From: Gymnorhina tibicen
Lineage: Eukaryota > Chordata > Aves > Passeriformes > Artamidae
Length of the DNA: 64,000 bases
Assembly: GCA_013399875.1 (NCBI GenBank)
Contig: VXAZ01000953.1
Location: 3,223,890-3,287,889, forward strand
Reading direction: 5' to 3'
Shown: in pieces, positions 62,346-64,000 of the stretch
Position numbering within the stretch: position 1 is the first letter of the stretch
Layout of the letters: every line of letters starts with the position of its first letter
Translations under genes and position numbers: made by a program
The notes under the pieces: model-generated
What the model was told of the DNA's origin: nothing
Database searches by the model: none
Seen by the model: the letters and a program-made list of their open reading frames with translations, nothing else

Positions 62346-63187
62346 TTCAATTAAAAAAACCACCCTCTGCATGAGTAAAGCTTCCTCATGTCACCAGCGA
62401 GGGCGTTTTGGCCCCAGGTGCGGAGGAGAACGCTGTGCAGCATGGACCCCCTCCCCTCCTTTGCACAGCCCTGCTCCAAGGCCCACAGGCCCAGAGCGTG
62501 GGCACTCAGCAGCACTGCTGGGTCATCACCCTCGCTCCATGGCGTTTATTACAGGCCAGTAGGCATTTTCAGCTGGAAGCACCATTTCTTGGAGCTGCCT
62601 GCAGCCACTGAGGGAGGTGCCGTCTTTGAAGCCATGGGGGTGGGTCCCACTGACTCATGAGCACTGAAGAAATGGAGTGCTGCCATCTCATTTTGATTAT
62701 TTGGGGTCTGTGCTCTGTTGCCGTGATCCCAGCCAGGACCCTGGACCCTGAGCGTCCAGAGCCAGGCTGCAGGACCCACCAGCAGCCATCACTGCCATGG
62801 TACCGCAGTGGGGAAAGCAGAGAGACTGCCACCCCCATGACAAGAAAAAACAGTATTTGAAGCACAAGTACAGGGAAGAGAAGCTAGAAACAAAACAGGG
62901 ACTTTATTCACAGAGGCTCTTTCAGATGCTGTAGGTTTGCTGCCCTGCTGCCTTGTGCTGCTGCCCAGCTCCTCGTTCCCATGGAGGGAAGAGAGAGAAA
63001 GGAAATAGCATGGCAAGCAGGGTGAAAGAGGCATGTGCTGCAGTGAGAGAAAGAAGACATGAGGAGCTCCAGGAGAGCTCTTGCCAGGCAGGCTGGGCTA
63101 CAGGGGTAGCTCTTCCCATGCCAGGATAAGGTTCAGCAAGAGGACAGAGGGGAGGTTGCTACAGGATTGCCCAGGGAGCCTGTGGCC

Positions 63188-63223
63188 AGGAGGAGGAGGA
63201 GAAGGAGGAGGAGGAGGAGAAGG
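63188..63223 (+). repeat. (GGA)n microsatellite
   Basis: About twelve GGA/GAA triplets in a row. An overlapping open frame reads as polyarginine, but this is just the triplet repeat and has no coding support. Confidence 0.9.
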
Positions 63224-64000
63224 TCAGGCAAGGTGAGCAGGAGCCAAACAAGGGAGGCTTTACAAATAAAGCACTTCATATCGGAGCCTGAAATCAGTGC
63301 TGAGCCAAGGGATTTTTCTGAGGGAAAGGGGCGACGTTCTCTAGAGAGAGAAAAATACGAAGTCTGGATTTGCGCAACCCAGGAGGCAGGGCAGGTCTCT
63401 GTACTAGTTCGACTGAGCAGGGCTAAGGAGTAAGCCAGTGTCCCTCCTGGAAAAGCTTTCACAGACAAGATCAGGCAGACCTGGAGAGGAAAAGTTCTCA
63501 GGCAAGAAGTATGGAAAGCAAAACTGAGTTCAAAAGTTGAAACAGGTGGAAGAGAAGGGGGACTTTACCTCCTAAAAAAAAAGTAGAAAAAGAAAAACGT
63601 GAGTCTGCAGAATAAGAGCAACACCAAGCCAAACCAGAGTTCTCATAGCAGCTATCTCTCCACAGAGATTCCTTCCTCTTCTCTGCTACCATATGCAGAG
63701 TGTGATGGCCAGTGGCCCCGCTGTGCCACAGCCCAAGTCTGGAAGCTGTGATCCACGACAAATACTTTAATTCCTTCCCTTTGAACCTGTAAATATAGGT
63801 CAGGATTTTAAGTTAGTTACAAAGGTCTCCCTGTCAGCGAGGGCCACAGGTTCACGCAGGAAGGTGGGGCACCTTCCCACCCCGCTTCACTGCTGATCGG
63901 CGATGCCTCACCCGCCCTTCGGCTTGAGAACGGATGTGGTGAGCCAGCCTCCTGTGTGAATGAACACAGCACGGATAATGACTTTATAGTTCTTTACAGT

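Larger units (their letters stand above)
60541..64000. other. Upstream flank of ARHGAP31, no gene recognised
   Basis: No open frame here resembles a known protein. Contents are the two motif clusters listed above, an AAAT and a GGA microsatellite, and otherwise unique sequence. The upstream neighbours expected from mammalian synteny (B4GALT4, UPK1B) are not visible. Confidence 0.7.

Noticed and set aside
63167..63433. Open frame with a polyarginine stretch
   Set aside because: The arginines come from the GGA microsatellite; nothing else supports coding.
1..64000. CRISPR arrays, bacterial operons, integrated viruses, tRNA or rRNA genes
   Set aside because: I looked on both strands and saw none. 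The window is ordinary intron-rich vertebrate DNA with one gene.

Overview
This window looks like bird nuclear DNA. Three things point that way: truncated CR1 LINE copies with the avian-type 3' tail of repeated ATTCTGTG-like octamers, single-copy intron-rich sequence with short simple repeats, and a vertebrate gene packed into about 55 kb that I recall being well over 100 kb in human. I cannot name the species.

One protein-coding gene fills almost the whole window on the minus strand: ARHGAP31 (CdGAP), a GTPase-activating protein for Cdc42 and Rac1. I assembled it by hand. It has twelve coding exons, every intron is GT-AG, and all eleven junction phases agree. The open frame is 4461 nt, giving a 1486-residue protein, compared with about 1444 in human as I recall. 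The start codon is at 59475 and the stop at 4510-4512. The RhoGAP domain (about residues 20-216, exons 1-6) keeps the arginine finger and the conserved lysine, arginine and asparagine residues. The C-terminal end matches the human protein as I remember it.

Layout, left to right. 1-4509 is the presumed 3' UTR and/or downstream flank, with several possible poly(A) signals. 4510-18504 holds coding exons 12 to 4. 18505-23085 is intron 3. 23086-23833 holds exons 3 and 2. 23834-59375 is the 35.5-kb intron 1, with one CR1 copy, microsatellites, a duplicated element of about 200 bp and several motif clusters that could be enhancers. 59376-59475 is coding exon 1. About 59380-60540 is a CpG-rich promoter/5' UTR region containing a TG microsatellite. 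60541-64000 is upstream flank with two transcription-factor-motif clusters and no gene that I can recognise.

I found no novel multi-gene system, RNA gene, CRISPR array or integrated virus. The items most worth following up are non-coding: the duplicated element in intron 1, an inverted pair of perfect T-box half-sites, and motif clusters upstream of the promoter. All searches and alignments to other species remain to be done; comparisons with human are from memory.
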